From DATMRF01 sp035566435 (GTDB lineage: Bacteria; Verrucomicrobiota; Verrucomicrobiia; Limisphaerales; UBA8199): DNA of 25,664 nucleotides. This document shows positions 14,430-21,807 of this stretch, in pieces (positions within the stretch are counted from its first letter, which is position 1; every line of letters begins with the position of its first letter). The notes beneath the pieces are model-generated. The model ran no database searches. It was not told the DNA's origin and worked only from the letters and a program-made list of their open reading frames with translations. Both the position numbers and the translations under genes were made by a program. The stretch spans positions 1-25,664 of the forward strand of contig DATMRF010000063.1 in NCBI GenBank assembly GCA_035566435.1, given 5' to 3'.

Positions 14430-14736
14430 AGGTACTATAGAAACAAATCTGTGCGCTGAGGTGTTCAAAAATCGTCAGACGCACGGGAGCAAGCAAACGT
14501 TGTGCCGACGCCACAGGAATCTGGTTTCTGACCCAAATTAGCATAGGAAGCGTCAAAACGTTCGATGCAACATCTTGGTGCACGGGTCCATTCGCTGTTC
14601 GGTTTTGCACAAGGTGGGCAGAATTGGCGAACGGTAGCTGAGCAACAATAGCGGTTGCCGGAACGCCAGTGCCTTCGAACAAGTCACCGGGCGGAGCTTA
14701 CCTCATCATCACGCCGCAGTCCCCTGCCCCACTCGC
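14430..14736. other. Intergenic region, no confident gene
   Basis: 307 bases between the flavin oxidoreductase stop and the CBM48-like start. An 86-codon minus-strand frame (14422-14682) starts with TTG, has no recognisable domain and overlaps the CBM48 gene start, so it is not called. The base composition is visibly less GC-rich near 14400-14640 and probably contains the CBM48 promoter; no clear -35/-10 pair was identified. Confidence 0.55.
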
Positions 14737-16218
14737 TCAACCAGTCTTTTTCAACTCTTTGAGTCTCTGCGACTCGGGCTTCGCGGCATAGTATTTATCG
14801 AGCGGGTAGCAGCCACTGATCAAGCCGTTGCGAGGTGCGGTGGTGCAGTCGCTGAAGGTGCGGCAGATGGATTTGGTCGAGAGCGTCCCGGTTTGGATGG
14901 AATCGGCGAGCATCGCTGGATAGGCCAGTATCATCCGTCCCAAGCCGACCAGGTCGCTCCACTGATGGCGGAGCACATATTGCGCGACGTGCGGGAGGTA
15001 TTCCTGGAGATAGCTGTACGCGGAGCCGACGAGGACGAGCTCCTTTGGCGCGCGGGCTTTGAGTTCGCGGACCGCGTGAATTTGGCGAGCGACACCGACC
15101 AGCGGGTCCTCGGGAGGTTGATAGCCGTCGGAGGGTGGATAGGCGGCCGGACGCTGGATGTGGGGATTGTAGTAGGGTGAACCGGCGCTGATGTTTACCA
15201 GCTTCACGCCCAGTTGCGCGCACAGTTCCAGGAAACGGGAGGCTTCAGCCAGGTCGTAATGGACAGGATTGTCCTGGTTCACCCCAAACGCGTGCCGATA
15301 GGGCAAGCAGGCGGAAAAGTCCTCGGGAATTCCAGGGCCGGGCTTGCCGGGCAGGGAACGAGCGGGATCGGGTTTAAACGGGACAAAGTCGAAGGCGCTC
15401 AGACGGACGCCGATTTCGATTTTATTGCCGCCGGCACGGATACCAGAAATGCTTTCGCGCAGGACCCGGGTTCGGTTTTCAAATGAGCCCCCGTATTTGC
15501 CGGGGCGCGTGAAAGCACTCAGGATCTCGTGGAGGAGGTAGCCGTGGCAATGTTTGATATCGACAAAGTCGGCGCCGACATCCCAGGCGAGTTGAGCAGC
15601 CTTGATGTAGTCGCCGACGAGGAGATCGAGCTCGCTGTCGGTAAAGACCTGGCTGTCGCTGGTGACGTTGAACCTCTTATCCAGGAACGGATGGCGATAG
15701 GCGACGCGCGGTTCAAGCCTGGATTTATCGTTCGGCTTGCAGAACCGCCCCGAGTGGGTGAGCTGAAAGCCCAGCACGAGATCATCGGCTGTGCCGTGGC
15801 GTTCCTTATGGGCGGCAACGAGTGTTTCGCGCAGTATTGCGAAGCCGGCTTTGTTGGCTTCAGAGAGGATCAGTTGGTTGGGATTGGCGCGCCCATCCGG
15901 GCGCACGGCCATAGCCTCGCCGCCGCAAATGAGCTTGGCGCCGCTCTCGCCAAATCGGCGCCAGCGGCGGAGGACATCGTCGGTGATCCCGCCCGTCGTG
16001 GTGCCATCCCAGCCTTCCATCGGCTGGACAGCAAACCGGTTACCGATGCGTTTGCCGTTGATGAGGCTATGTTGGACGGGCTGATTGAGAGGAGAGCTGG
16101 CGCCAGTGGCGATGGCATCCTCGCACGGCAGAGCGAGGTCGAGAGAAGCGACATGCTGCCGGAACTCGGCCACCGTTTTAAGCGAGGCGATCCGAGTGAG
16201 CTTGAGGGCTTCAGGCAT
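14737..16218 (-). CDS. Old Yellow Enzyme-type NADH:flavin oxidoreductase
   Basis: A 493-residue FMN-dependent TIM-barrel enzyme. Signatures: QPMEGWDGT (65-73), QLTHSGRF (152-159), and HCHGYLLHEILS (223-234), whose two His are the substrate-anion-binding pair of the OYE family. FTRPGKYGGSFENRTR follows. Near the C-terminus, VGLGRMILAYP binds the FMN phosphate region. C452, C458 and C470 lie beyond it but do not match the usual CxxC iron-sulfur spacing, and the C-terminal NAD domain of dienoyl-CoA reductases is absent. Start 16218 is chosen because it overlaps the GH88 stop by 8 bases; 48 upstream in-frame codons lie inside GH88. OYE enzymes reduce activated C=C bonds, so it may act on an unsaturated intermediate of uronate breakdown (inference from operon context). 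Confidence 0.92.
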   Translation of the reverse strand: MPEALKLTRIASLKTVAEFRQHVASLDLALPCEDAIATGASSPLNQPVQHSLINGKRIGNRFAVQPMEGWDGTTTGGITDDVLRRWRRFGESGAKLICGGEAMAVRPDGRANPNQLILSEANKAGFAILRETLVAAHKERHGTADDLVLGFQLTHSGRFCKPNDKSRLEPRVAYRHPFLDKRFNVTSDSQVFTDSELDLLVGDYIKAAQLAWDVGADFVDIKHCHGYLLHEILSAFTRPGKYGGSFENRTRVLRESISGIRAGGNKIEIGVRLSAFDFVPFKPDPARSLPGKPGPGIPEDFSACLPYRHAFGVNQDNPVHYDLAEASRFLELCAQLGVKLVNISAGSPYYNPHIQRPAAYPPSDGYQPPEDPLVGVARQIHAVRELKARAPKELVLVGSAYSYLQEYLPHVAQYVLRHQWSDLVGLGRMILAYPAMLADSIQTGTLSTKSICRTFSDCTTAPRNGLISGCYPLDKYYAAKPESQRLKELKKTG

Positions 16219-17653
16219 AAGGCTTGGCGAAGAAAGTGGGATACGTTTGGCCCTGGGCTTCACGCAACAGAAGCAGCGCCAGCTCGCGCAGGTGGTAGTC
16301 GCCCCACATGGAGCTTTCCCCATTGGGCACTTGTTGCCCACGAGCAACGTAATCCCAACCATTCGGCCTATGATAAACGGAGTGGAGCAACAAACCCTGG
16401 TGCTTTGGGTCCGCGCACAAATAGGGCTCGTCGAGGACGGTGCGGGCCACGGTTAAACCGGCCTGACGATATCGGTTGCCGGCTTTCTGGCTGCGGTTGG
16501 CCAGCAGGTGATTTCCCAAGCGCAGCAAACCCTGCGCCGCAATGGCTGCGGCGGAGCTATCCACGGGTTCCCAGCGGTTGAAAGGGACGGCGGGTTTGCC
16601 GAGGTAATCGCCCAGGCGACGCAGATTCGGCGCGCCCGTGTCCCACATCGGAATGCCATCGGCGCAGGAATTCTCGATGTAGAAATCAGCGGTGGCGGTG
16701 GCCGCGCGGAGCAAGGTCGCTGACATGGATGAGGTGGAGCGCCCTGTCCCCGGTGCGTGGCGAGCCGCGGAGGCGCGCGAAGGTCGCGGCGCGCTGGAGA
16801 CAGTGCGCCTTGCCTTTAGGGTTTCGAAAAACTCCAGGAGTTCGGCGAATCCAAGGACGGCCCAGGCCAAACCGCGGGTCCAGGTCGAGAACGCAGAAAA
16901 GCCTTGTTGCGAGTTCGGGCAGCGGTAGCTGCCGTCATTCAGGTTGAAAATGCACTCGTGAGCGGTGCGGCCGCGAACATCATAAATATCGCGGCCCTCT
17001 CCGTAGTAAACGTTGTGCTCAGCCGTGAGGGTGGCGTGGGCGCACAGGCGCTGCAGGAGCGAGATCTTCCCGTCGCGCTCACCCATTAACACGTGTCCGA
17101 GCTGATGAGCGACCGCGAGTGAACGCAGGGAGCGCAGCGTGTCGACGAACAGTGAATGGGGTCCGTTGAAGGAATAGATATAACCCCGGTCTTGAGGCAG
17201 AGCGGTCCAACGCGCCGCCTGGATAGCTCCCGAGACCTTCAACGCCAGCTCGTAGTAAACCTTTTCGCGCTCATCAAAAGGGATTTTACCCTCGCGCATC
17301 AAGCGCCAGAGATTGCCGTAGGTGGAAATGTTATTGAACCCGTGGTCGTGAACGCCGACATGTGAGACATGCGTCGCCATGAGCGCGAAGGTCTTGCGCC
17401 GGCCCAAATCCAGAAATTCCTTCTCGCCGGAGGCGTCGAACTGCAGAAGCGCGGAGCCAAATTGGAAGCCTTGCGTCCACTCGGTCCAACCGCGCGAGGT
17501 GTATTTGCCTTCGACCGTGAACACCGGGGTGCCCCGGGACGGATTCCAGGTCCTTTCGAGGCTGCGGATTTTGCCGGCGGAGATTTCAAAGAGGCGATGG
17601 ATTTTGGGAACAAGCGTACCAGCGGATAACCGGTGGTCGATTTTGAGTGCCAT
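16211..17653 (-). CDS. GH88 unsaturated glucuronyl hydrolase with palindromic insert
   Basis: A 480-residue (alpha/alpha)6-barrel enzyme of glycoside hydrolase family 88. It hydrates the 4,5-double bond of terminal unsaturated uronic acids made by polysaccharide lyases, releasing 4-deoxy-5-keto uronate. Motifs: HDHGF at 102-106, VDTLRSLRSL with probable catalytic D171, WTRGLAWAVLG at 258-268, GIPMWDTGAP at 333-342, DSSAAAIAAQGLLRLG at 365-380, and GESSMWGDY at 445-453. No signal peptide is evident, consistent with cytoplasmic action. Residues 282-311 are an Arg/Ser/Ala-rich insert encoded by an inverted-repeat element, lying between two helices and away from motif residues, so activity may be retained. 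It is longer than the usual 370-430 residues. It lies downstream of the lyase and overlaps the flavoprotein gene. Confidence 0.93.
   Translation of the reverse strand: MALKIDHRLSAGTLVPKIHRLFEISAGKIRSLERTWNPSRGTPVFTVEGKYTSRGWTEWTQGFQFGSALLQFDASGEKEFLDLGRRKTFALMATHVSHVGVHDHGFNNISTYGNLWRLMREGKIPFDEREKVYYELALKVSGAIQAARWTALPQDRGYIYSFNGPHSLFVDTLRSLRSLAVAHQLGHVLMGERDGKISLLQRLCAHATLTAEHNVYYGEGRDIYDVRGRTAHECIFNLNDGSYRCPNSQQGFSAFSTWTRGLAWAVLGFAELLEFFETLKARRTVSSAPRPSRASAARHAPGTGRSTSSMSATLLRAATATADFYIENSCADGIPMWDTGAPNLRRLGDYLGKPAVPFNRWEPVDSSAAAIAAQGLLRLGNHLLANRSQKAGNRYRQAGLTVARTVLDEPYLCADPKHQGLLLHSVYHRPNGWDYVARGQQVPNGESSMWGDYHLRELALLLLREAQGQTYPTFFAKPYA
16739..16808. repeat. Palindromic element inserted in frame in GH88 gene
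   Basis: GCGCCCTGTCCCCGG (16739-16753) and the reverse complement of 16794-16808 (GCGCACTGTCTCCAG) match at 12 of 15 positions. Inside them GCCGCG (16764-16769) pairs with CGCGGC (16785-16790). The segment encodes the atypical Arg/Ser/Ala/Pro-rich insert at residues 282-311. The shape resembles short palindromic elements that insert into coding regions, such as Rickettsia palindromic elements. Confidence 0.65.
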
Positions 17654-17710
17654 AATTCTGTTCCAACGATTCTCGAGCTATATGAGAGCTGCCATGCGAG
17701 CCCGGTCCGG

Positions 17711-17850
17711 GCGCTCACGCGTAGCGGAGGTTTCCAACCCTGCCAGATCGCAGGTTTCCAAACCTGCAGGCAACCCCTCCGATTCGATCCCCTGCCGACT
17801 TAGAAGTCGGCGATACTGCAGGTTTGGAAACCTGCGCTACGTGCGGGCGC
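17711..17850. mobile_element. MITE-like inverted-repeat element
   Basis: About 140 bases bounded by imperfect terminal inverted repeats: 17711-17743 and the reverse complement of 17818-17850 agree at 28 of 33 positions (core GGTTTCCAA). Internally it has GCAGGTTT/AAACCTGC stems at 17750-17767 and 17818-17835 and GCCGACTT/AAGTCGGC at 17794-17811. It has no transposase and fills most of the gap between the lyase and GH88 genes. In translation it gives AQVSKPA/GNLRYA-type peptides that I recall from other verrucomicrobial annotations; this is from memory, not searched. Confidence 0.7.
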
Positions 17851-17868
17851 TCGGGCGAAAGGTTTGGG

Positions 17869-19134
17869 CTAACGCTGTCCGGCTTCACGCTTCGTTGATC
17901 CCTTATTCGCGGGCGGGCAGAGCAACTGAAAGCGTTTGCTGCCGATGTCAGCGTAATTGTCAAGCGTCCGCTCATATCTTGGCTCATGAAAGACGTTGGC
18001 GGCCTGGCGGAGCACCGGGGCCAAGCCGGCGGGATCGTACGCTTTAATCTGCTCGTAAGGCCATTTCCTGGCGGGAACATCAACGTAAGGGAGGAGGAAG
18101 TCCAACGCCTTGCGGGTGCTGCGGTGATCGGGGGTTTCGTAATGCCAGAGGTCGATGCCGACATACTCTGCCACCGTCGCCAACGAAAACAGGGCCTGGA
18201 GGTTGAAGCTCGAGTAGCCGAGCGACGCGGTGCGCTGCAGTTCCAGCGGCTGCCGGCCATCAGGTTCGATTTGTGCCGCGATCCGCTTTGCGCCGGCCGC
18301 GGAAGCGATCTGTTTCGCCAAATCGGTCTTGCCGAGAACCAGTGCCAGGCGCATGACCTGTACGTCGTAGAAAGTCCCATGGTTGTTGCGAGCGGCAGCC
18401 TCATCCCGGCCATGCTTGCTGGTCAAGAGCCAATTGAGGAACTGGGCAAGCCAGTCCCGAAATGCCGCGTCGTCCTGTCTGGTCCAGGCAGCCGAACCTG
18501 CAAGTAATTGGGCGGCGTCGGCGGCCTCAGCGATGCTACGGCCCTCGAGAACGCCCGTGCCCCGCCCCGTGTTCACGCCGGGGACACCCTGAGCAAAATC
18601 CATGTTGGGCTTCATTCGGGCGGCCGGATCGAGGAACCAAACGCGCAGAAGTCTAGCGGCCTGGGCGGCGTACGGCTCTTTGCCTGTGAAATAATAGGCC
18701 AGCGCAAGCGTCTGGACCGTGCTGGCCATGCGCCCGAGACGGTCGTGGTCCGAGGCCGCGCTGCGACTCTCCGGGTTGACTTTGCCATCATGGCGGATGT
18801 ACGGCAGGCCGTTGGAGCGAGCGGGGTCGGGCCAAAAGTACGGCGCGGTGCTCATGTAATCGTGCATATCGCCGCTGGGCGGGAGCCTGGTTTTTTCCAT
18901 GACGGACGGTGGGGCGACGAGCAACGCCCGGTCGGCGTCGTGAAGCAGCGCCGCAAGAGCCGGCTCGAACGATTTGTCACCGTTCTTCAGATGCAGCTTA
19001 ACCTCCGCCATTGCACCGGGCGAAGCGCCGAAATATTTGGGCACGGGGTCTTCGGATGCCGCCGCCACAAACGCCGCCACGAAGGACAGGACCCATCCTA
19101 TCGTGATTCGTTTCGTGCGATGAGATGCGTTCAT
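17869..19134 (-). CDS. Alginate-lyase-superfamily polysaccharide lyase
   Basis: A 421-residue exported (alpha/alpha)-toroid lyase cleaving uronic-acid glycosidic bonds by beta-elimination. A signal peptide covers about residues 1-27 (WVLSFVAAFVAAAS). Conserved motifs: YMSTAPYFWPDP (93-104), NTGRGTGVLEGRS (188-200), ARNNHGTFYDVQ (248-259) with the Asn/His pair for carboxylate neutralisation and catalysis, and QPLELQRTASLGYS (295-308) with the candidate Tyr acid. The NNHG-xx-YDVQ pattern is closer to PL38-like or other alginate_lyase-domain proteins than to classical PL5, so alginate versus glucuronan specificity is unresolved. The start forms TAATG with the SDR stop. The product would feed the GH88 enzyme, although a cytoplasmic GH88 requires uptake that is not encoded here. 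Confidence 0.9.
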   Translation of the reverse strand: MNASHRTKRITIGWVLSFVAAFVAAASEDPVPKYFGASPGAMAEVKLHLKNGDKSFEPALAALLHDADRALLVAPPSVMEKTRLPPSGDMHDYMSTAPYFWPDPARSNGLPYIRHDGKVNPESRSAASDHDRLGRMASTVQTLALAYYFTGKEPYAAQAARLLRVWFLDPAARMKPNMDFAQGVPGVNTGRGTGVLEGRSIAEAADAAQLLAGSAAWTRQDDAAFRDWLAQFLNWLLTSKHGRDEAAARNNHGTFYDVQVMRLALVLGKTDLAKQIASAAGAKRIAAQIEPDGRQPLELQRTASLGYSSFNLQALFSLATVAEYVGIDLWHYETPDHRSTRKALDFLLPYVDVPARKWPYEQIKAYDPAGLAPVLRQAANVFHEPRYERTLDNYADIGSKRFQLLCPPANKGSTKREAGQR

Positions 19135-19931
19135 TAGAGCCGCCGGATATGGAACCCGCCATCGACATTGATGACTTCGCCGGTGCTGAAGGGCAACGCG
19201 CCACGGGCCAAGGCAGCCACGGCCTTGCCAATGTCCTCCGGGGTTCCCCAGCGTTTGAGCGGCGTCAAACCTTCCTGGATCAACTTGTCATACTTTTCTT
19301 TAACCGGCTCGGTCATATCGGTAGCTATGATACCGGGGCGGATTTCATACACCCGGATGCCGTACTCAGCGAGGCGCGTGGCGAACAGAGGCGTCAGCAT
19401 CGAGAGGGCGGCTTTGGCAACGCAATAATCGCCGCGATTGGTGGAGGCGGCATAGGCGCTCACCGAGGAGATGGTTATGATTTGGGGCTCGATCCAAACG
19501 ACCGGGAGAGCGCTTCGGCGCTGTTCAATCATCCAACGGGCTGCCAGTTGCGTCAGAAAATAGGGGCCTTTGACGTTGATTTGGATGAGGCGGTCGAAGC
19601 TCGCTTCACTGGCCTCGAGGATGTCCGCGCGAACCTCGGGCGCGACGCCGGCATTGTTTACGAGCAAATCGAGCCGGGCGAACTTCGAACGTGTGAACTC
19701 AAGCAGCCGCTGGCGGTCGATCCCGTTGGCAATGTCGGCCTGACAGAGCTCGGCTCGTATGGCTTTTCCCTCGTGGCGGGAAGCAGAAAGGCAATCCTCC
19801 GCGGTTTGTTGAGCGGCAGGGGCGTTCCGCGCGTAATTAATGACCAAGTCGCACTCAAGTTTGGCCAGTTCGAGCGCGATGCCTCGGCCGATCCCGCGCG
19901 ACGCGCCGGTGATGAGCGCAACCGGATTCAT
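19134..19931 (-). CDS. Short-chain dehydrogenase/reductase, possible keto-deoxyuronate reductase
   Basis: A 265-residue classical SDR with NAD(P)-binding TGASRGIG (8-15), NNAG (92-95), and catalytic S156, Y169 and K173. RPGIIATDM and the C-terminal INVDGGFHI are also typical. The sequence alone resembles 3-oxoacyl-ACP reductase-like enzymes. Its position as first gene of an operon with a polysaccharide lyase and GH88 makes reduction of 4-deoxy-5-keto uronate (DEH), known for SDRs such as Sphingomonas A1-R, or a KduD-like role plausible inferences. Cofactor preference is undetermined: Arg at position 12 is common in NADPH users. A GC-rich inverted repeat lies upstream at 20030-20103. Confidence 0.92.
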   Translation of the reverse strand: MNPVALITGASRGIGRGIALELAKLECDLVINYARNAPAAQQTAEDCLSASRHEGKAIRAELCQADIANGIDRQRLLEFTRSKFARLDLLVNNAGVAPEVRADILEASEASFDRLIQINVKGPYFLTQLAARWMIEQRRSALPVVWIEPQIITISSVSAYAASTNRGDYCVAKAALSMLTPLFATRLAEYGIRVYEIRPGIIATDMTEPVKEKYDKLIQEGLTPLKRWGTPEDIGKAVAALARGALPFSTGEVINVDGGFHIRRL

Positions 19932-20029
19932 GCGGAGCTAGAATAATCAGGCGGAAGTTCAGAAAAAGACATTTCTCACTGATGCTTGCTCTGCGCTAAC
20001 AGAACGGATTTACCCAATCGTGACACGTG

Positions 20030-20103
20030 GGGGCGGGGACGGCCAGGTCCTCGTGAATCGTTCGCGGAAAGGGATACCACGGGGACGTGGCCGTCCCCGC
20101 CCC
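20030..20103. repeat. GC-rich inverted-repeat element in divergent intergenic region
   Basis: The left arm 20030-20052 (GGGGCGGGGACGGCCA and following) and the reverse complement of the right arm 20081-20103 agree at 21 of 23 positions, with a 28-base loop. The right arm is identical to 3455-3477. It occupies the region between the divergent SDR operon and the Gfo/Idh/MocA gene, so it may affect their promoters. Confidence 0.8.
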
Positions 20104-20183
20104 ATGACATCGCCCCTGGTTCCAGCGCCTGTCATTAAATTTTGTGCTCGAGTATTTCCATTCGTTCTGGCGTCATTACCTGC

Positions 20184-21587
20184 ATGAAGAATTCGACTTT
20201 GAACTCGGGCATGACTCGCCGTCACTTTCTCGCCGCCAGCGGACTGGCGCTTGTCGCTCCCACCATCATTCCAGCCAGCGCACTTGGACAGGGGAATACG
20301 CCGGCGCCGTCGGAGCGCATCACGCTGGGCGTGGTGGGTTGGGGTATGCAGGGGCCGAGTAACACGGGCGCGTTCCTGGGCCTCAAGGAGTGCCAGGTGG
20401 TCGGCGCGTGTGACCTGGACAAGAATCATCTGCAGTCCGCCGTCAACACCGTCAATGGTCATTACAAGAACCAGGACTGCAAAGCGTACCATGATTATCG
20501 CGAAATGATGGCCCGGAAAGACATCGACGCCGTCATGTTGGCCGTGCCCGATACCTGGCACGCGCTTACCGCGACGGAGGCGGCCAACAACAAGAAGGAT
20601 ATCTACGGCGAGAAGCCGCTGGCCCGCACCATTGCCGAGCAACAGGCGATTGTTAAGGCCGTCCAAAAGAATAACCGAATCTGGCAAACCGGCTCGTGGC
20701 AGCGGTCACAAGCGCCGTTCCGGAAAGCGGCCGAAATCGTCCGCAACGGCTTGATAGGCAAGGTTACCCGGGTAGAAGTCGGACTGCCGGACGGCCACAC
20801 CGATTTCGCCGGCACGTCGAAGGCGCTGTTGAACAAACTGGCGGTGCTGCCCGAAAAGCCGAATGATTTGAGCAAAGTGGTGGCTGGTACGCCAGCCTGG
20901 GACCTCGCGGTAACGCCCCCTCCTGACGAGTTGGATTACGAAAGATGGATTGGACCCTCGAAGATGGAGCCTTACATCCAAGCTCGTGTCCACATGAATT
21001 GGCGCTGGAATTATAATGTCGGTGGCGGCCAGTTGCTCGACTGGATCGGCCATCATTGTGACATTGCACACTGGGGCCTCGATTGCGACCAAACCGGCGG
21101 CCCGCTCGAAATCGAAGGCAGCGGCCAATTCCCGTCAAAGGATGCGATCTGGAACACGTGCGGCAGGTACCGCATCACCTGCAAGTACCCGAACGATATC
21201 ACGATGATCATTGCCGGGGGCCATTCCGACATCAGGAGCGGCACGAAATGGATTGGCACCGACGGCTGGGTTTGGGTCGATCGCAACGGATTCGATGCCT
21301 CGAACCTGGATTGGTTCCGCCAAATCCCCCCGGAGCAATACAAGGTCAAGCTCTACCGCTCGGACAACCATCAGAAGAACTTCCTCGACTGCGTGAAGTC
21401 GCGCAAACCGACCATCACCCCGGCCGAAACCGGCCATCACTCCGCGATCCCGGGCCACCTCGGCCTGATCGCCATGATGGTTGGACGCAAGATCAAATGG
21501 GACTCGACCAACGAGGTGATTGTAGGCGACGAAGAGGCCAGCAAGCTGCTGAGCCGTCCTTACCGGACACCTTGGGCGCTGGCGTAA
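20184..21587 (+). CDS. Tat-exported Gfo/Idh/MocA family oxidoreductase
   Basis: A 467-residue NAD(P)-dependent sugar-type oxidoreductase. Twin-arginine export signal: TRRHFLAASGLALVAP at about 11-26, cleavage near ASALG. Rossmann fold: LGVVGWGMQGP (48-58), then CDLDK. The substrate/cofactor motif EKP is at 143-145 (YGEKPLARTI). The C-terminal domain contains GGGQLLDWIGHHCDIAHWGL, corresponding to the conserved Asp/His active-site region. Family members oxidise or isomerise sugars and sugar acids, often with tightly bound NAD when exported. Start 20184 is preferred over 20142 because it places the Tat motif at the N-terminus. Its divergent position beside the uronate operon hints at sugar-acid metabolism, but the substrate is unknown. 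Confidence 0.93.
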   Translation: MKNSTLNSGMTRRHFLAASGLALVAPTIIPASALGQGNTPAPSERITLGVVGWGMQGPSNTGAFLGLKECQVVGACDLDKNHLQSAVNTVNGHYKNQDCKAYHDYREMMARKDIDAVMLAVPDTWHALTATEAANNKKDIYGEKPLARTIAEQQAIVKAVQKNNRIWQTGSWQRSQAPFRKAAEIVRNGLIGKVTRVEVGLPDGHTDFAGTSKALLNKLAVLPEKPNDLSKVVAGTPAWDLAVTPPPDELDYERWIGPSKMEPYIQARVHMNWRWNYNVGGGQLLDWIGHHCDIAHWGLDCDQTGGPLEIEGSGQFPSKDAIWNTCGRYRITCKYPNDITMIIAGGHSDIRSGTKWIGTDGWVWVDRNGFDASNLDWFRQIPPEQYKVKLYRSDNHQKNFLDCVKSRKPTITPAETGHHSAIPGHLGLIAMMVGRKIKWDSTNEVIVGDEEASKLLSRPYRTPWALA

Positions 21588-21601
21588 GCCTGGAGCACGC
21601 A

Positions 21602-21629
21602 ATTTACGATTTACGATTTACGATTTACG
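21602..21629. repeat. Heptamer tandem repeat ATTTACG (4 units)
   Basis: Four exact copies of ATTTACG begin 15 bases after the stop of the Gfo/Idh/MocA gene, in the 220-base gap before the convergent decarboxylase gene. The rest of that gap shows no gene. Confidence 0.95.
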
Positions 21630-21807
21630 CGCTTGCAGGAAAAGGCAGCGTCAATCGGAGTTCTGAGTTTCTTGGCGCATCAGAGAGCTTCATCGAGTTG
21701 ACAGCGAATTCCCCTGCCGAGAAGGAGCGATTGCAGGGTGACCGAGTCCTGACCAATGGCGACAAGGCAAGAGGGGCGATCTTTTGAGTTTCGTGAGTTC
21801 ATTGTGG

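Noticed and set aside
14422..14682. Minus-strand frame of 86 codons with TTG start
   Set aside because: No domain, weak start, and it overlaps the CBM48 start; kept only as intergenic description.
15529..16581. Plus-strand frame of 350 codons opposite the flavin oxidoreductase and GH88 genes
   Set aside because: Both opposing genes have clear conserved motifs, and this frame has none.
17715..18413. Minus-strand frame across the inverted-repeat element and lyase 3' end
   Set aside because: It overlaps the conserved lyase in another frame, and its end is only the translated repeat.
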